Shown here in pieces: positions 7,158 to 7,961 of a stretch of 7,961 bases of DNA. The translations under genes were made by a program, and so were the position numbers. This stretch comes from Bacteroidales bacterium (GTDB lineage Bacteria > Bacteroidota > Bacteroidia > Bacteroidales > JAAUTT01), in NCBI GenBank assembly GCA_012031335.1, contig JAAUTT010000170.1:1-7961 (forward strand), in the 5' to 3' direction. Each line of letters starts with the position of its first letter. Positions within the stretch are counted from its first letter, which is position 1. Below the pieces are notes generated by a model. That model saw nothing but the letters and a program-made list of their open reading frames with translations. It had not been told where the DNA came from and made no database searches.

Positions 7158-7961
7158 TTATTCTGCACTTTGTTCTTTTAATCCCTTTACTAAGGCCATT
7201 CCGCAAAAACCTCCTTTTATGGGATCATTGGCAAAGATAAAATGGCTTATTTCTACATTTTTGTTTTTATGAACAAAGCTATAACCATTATCGCCAAGGT
7301 CTATATCTATAAAATTACCAGCCGAGGGAAAAATTTCGGTGAAATCAACTCCAATAGCTGCTTTTTGGTTGATTCCGATTTTTTCTAAAATTGAGCTTTC
7401 TATGGAAAGAATTTTTCCGGTATTATCGAGAGTATAAAAGATCACAGGGTGGGTAGCTGAAATTTGTTCCAGCATTTTTTTCTTATTCACCAATTCAAAA
7501 TGTATGTTCTTAATCTCCGTAATATCTTTGGTAACAACTAACAATCCAATAACTTCTCCAGCTTCGTTCTTTAGAGGTATCCGGCTATTGGATGCCCAGG
7601 CCCGGCTACCGTCTTTAAAAGTTATAACATCCTCCTTATCATGTATTTCGATCCCTGATGTTAGTATTTCTTTTCCTCCTCCAGGGCCCTCTTATGGTGT
7701 ATGTCACCAAAAATTTCGGAATCCGTTTTACCCATAATTTCATCGTTTTTAAGCCCTAATGCAACTTCTTTCTTTTTATTAATTCTAACATATTTACTTT
7801 CAGTATCTTTAAAAGTAATTCTTTCGGATAAATTATCCATTAGGGTCATGAACATTATTTTTCCTGCTCAAGTTCCTTTTGTTTTAATGACATTTCTTCA
7901 TTATTCTTTTGAATTTTAGCCAGAATTTCCTGTTCTTTTCCCTACGAATTTTTCTTTCTTT
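7158..7961 (-). CDS. PAS-domain signalling protein, 3' part only, with three frameshifts
   Basis: About 268 residues of the C-terminus are visible; the gene begins beyond the right edge. Reading in, there is a charged coiled coil (KIRREK, then EQEILAKIQKNNEEM and LKQKELEQEK) and a first PAS domain with PAC tail (FMTLMDNLSERITFKD ... VITFKDGSRAWASNSR ... GLLVVTKDITE). After a short helix comes a second PAS-like domain (ISATHPVIFYTLDNTGKI ... IFANDPIKGGFCGMAL), and the protein stops soon after. No histidine-kinase, GGDEF or other output domain follows the PAS pair, so any effector must be N-terminal and outside the window, or the protein acts by protein-protein contact. The frame breaks near 7935, 7858-7862 and 7667-7669, each repaired by one added base. 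I cannot say what it senses. Homologues are usually named only PAS domain S-box proteins. Confidence 0.82.

Noticed and set aside
1..7961. CRISPR array, insertion sequence, phage or defence genes
   Set aside because: I saw no regularly spaced repeats, transposase or integrase motifs or defence domains. All substantial coding regions belong to histidine catabolism or the PAS gene.

Overview
The window carries a histidine-utilisation (hut) operon on the + strand (about 117-6779), followed by a convergent region on the - strand with a tRNA-Arg(UCU) gene and the 3' part of a PAS-domain signalling gene that runs off the right edge. The DNA is AT-rich. The two promoters I can propose have the TAnnTTTG -7 box typical of Bacteroidota, starts lack strong Shine-Dalgarno sequences, and the protein sequences look Bacteroidota-like. 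I infer a Bacteroidota genome or metagenome contig, and I cannot go below phylum with confidence.

Operon layout: ftcD (177-1799), a MarR-family regulator (1799-2285), hutH (2322-3883), hutU (3858-5531) and hutI (5534-6779). Junctions are tight: 1 nt overlap, 36 nt gap, 26 nt overlap, 2 nt gap. This indicates one transcription unit, led by a promoter at 117-148. The pathway is complete from histidine to glutamate: HutH deaminates histidine to urocanate, HutU hydrates it to imidazolonepropionate, HutI opens the ring to formiminoglutamate, and the bifunctional FtcD moves the formimino group to tetrahydrofolate and cyclises it to methenyl-THF, releasing glutamate and ammonia. No HutG or HutF and no GntR-type HutC is present. 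The MarR protein inside the operon is the obvious candidate regulator.

Right part: 6780-7011 has no convincing gene. It holds an inverted repeat, a doubtful 29-codon ORF, and a good intrinsic terminator belonging to the - strand tRNA. The tRNA-Arg occupies 7012-7088 with an encoded CCA, a short leader hairpin and a likely promoter. The PAS gene then occupies 7158 to the window end.

The most unusual property is the number of single-base frame breaks: one each in marR, hutH and hutI, and three in the visible PAS gene. All lie in or beside homopolymers, and the protein is coherent on both sides of every break. This looks much more like sequencing or assembly indels than gene decay. I found no evidence of a new defence, mobile or biosynthetic system here.
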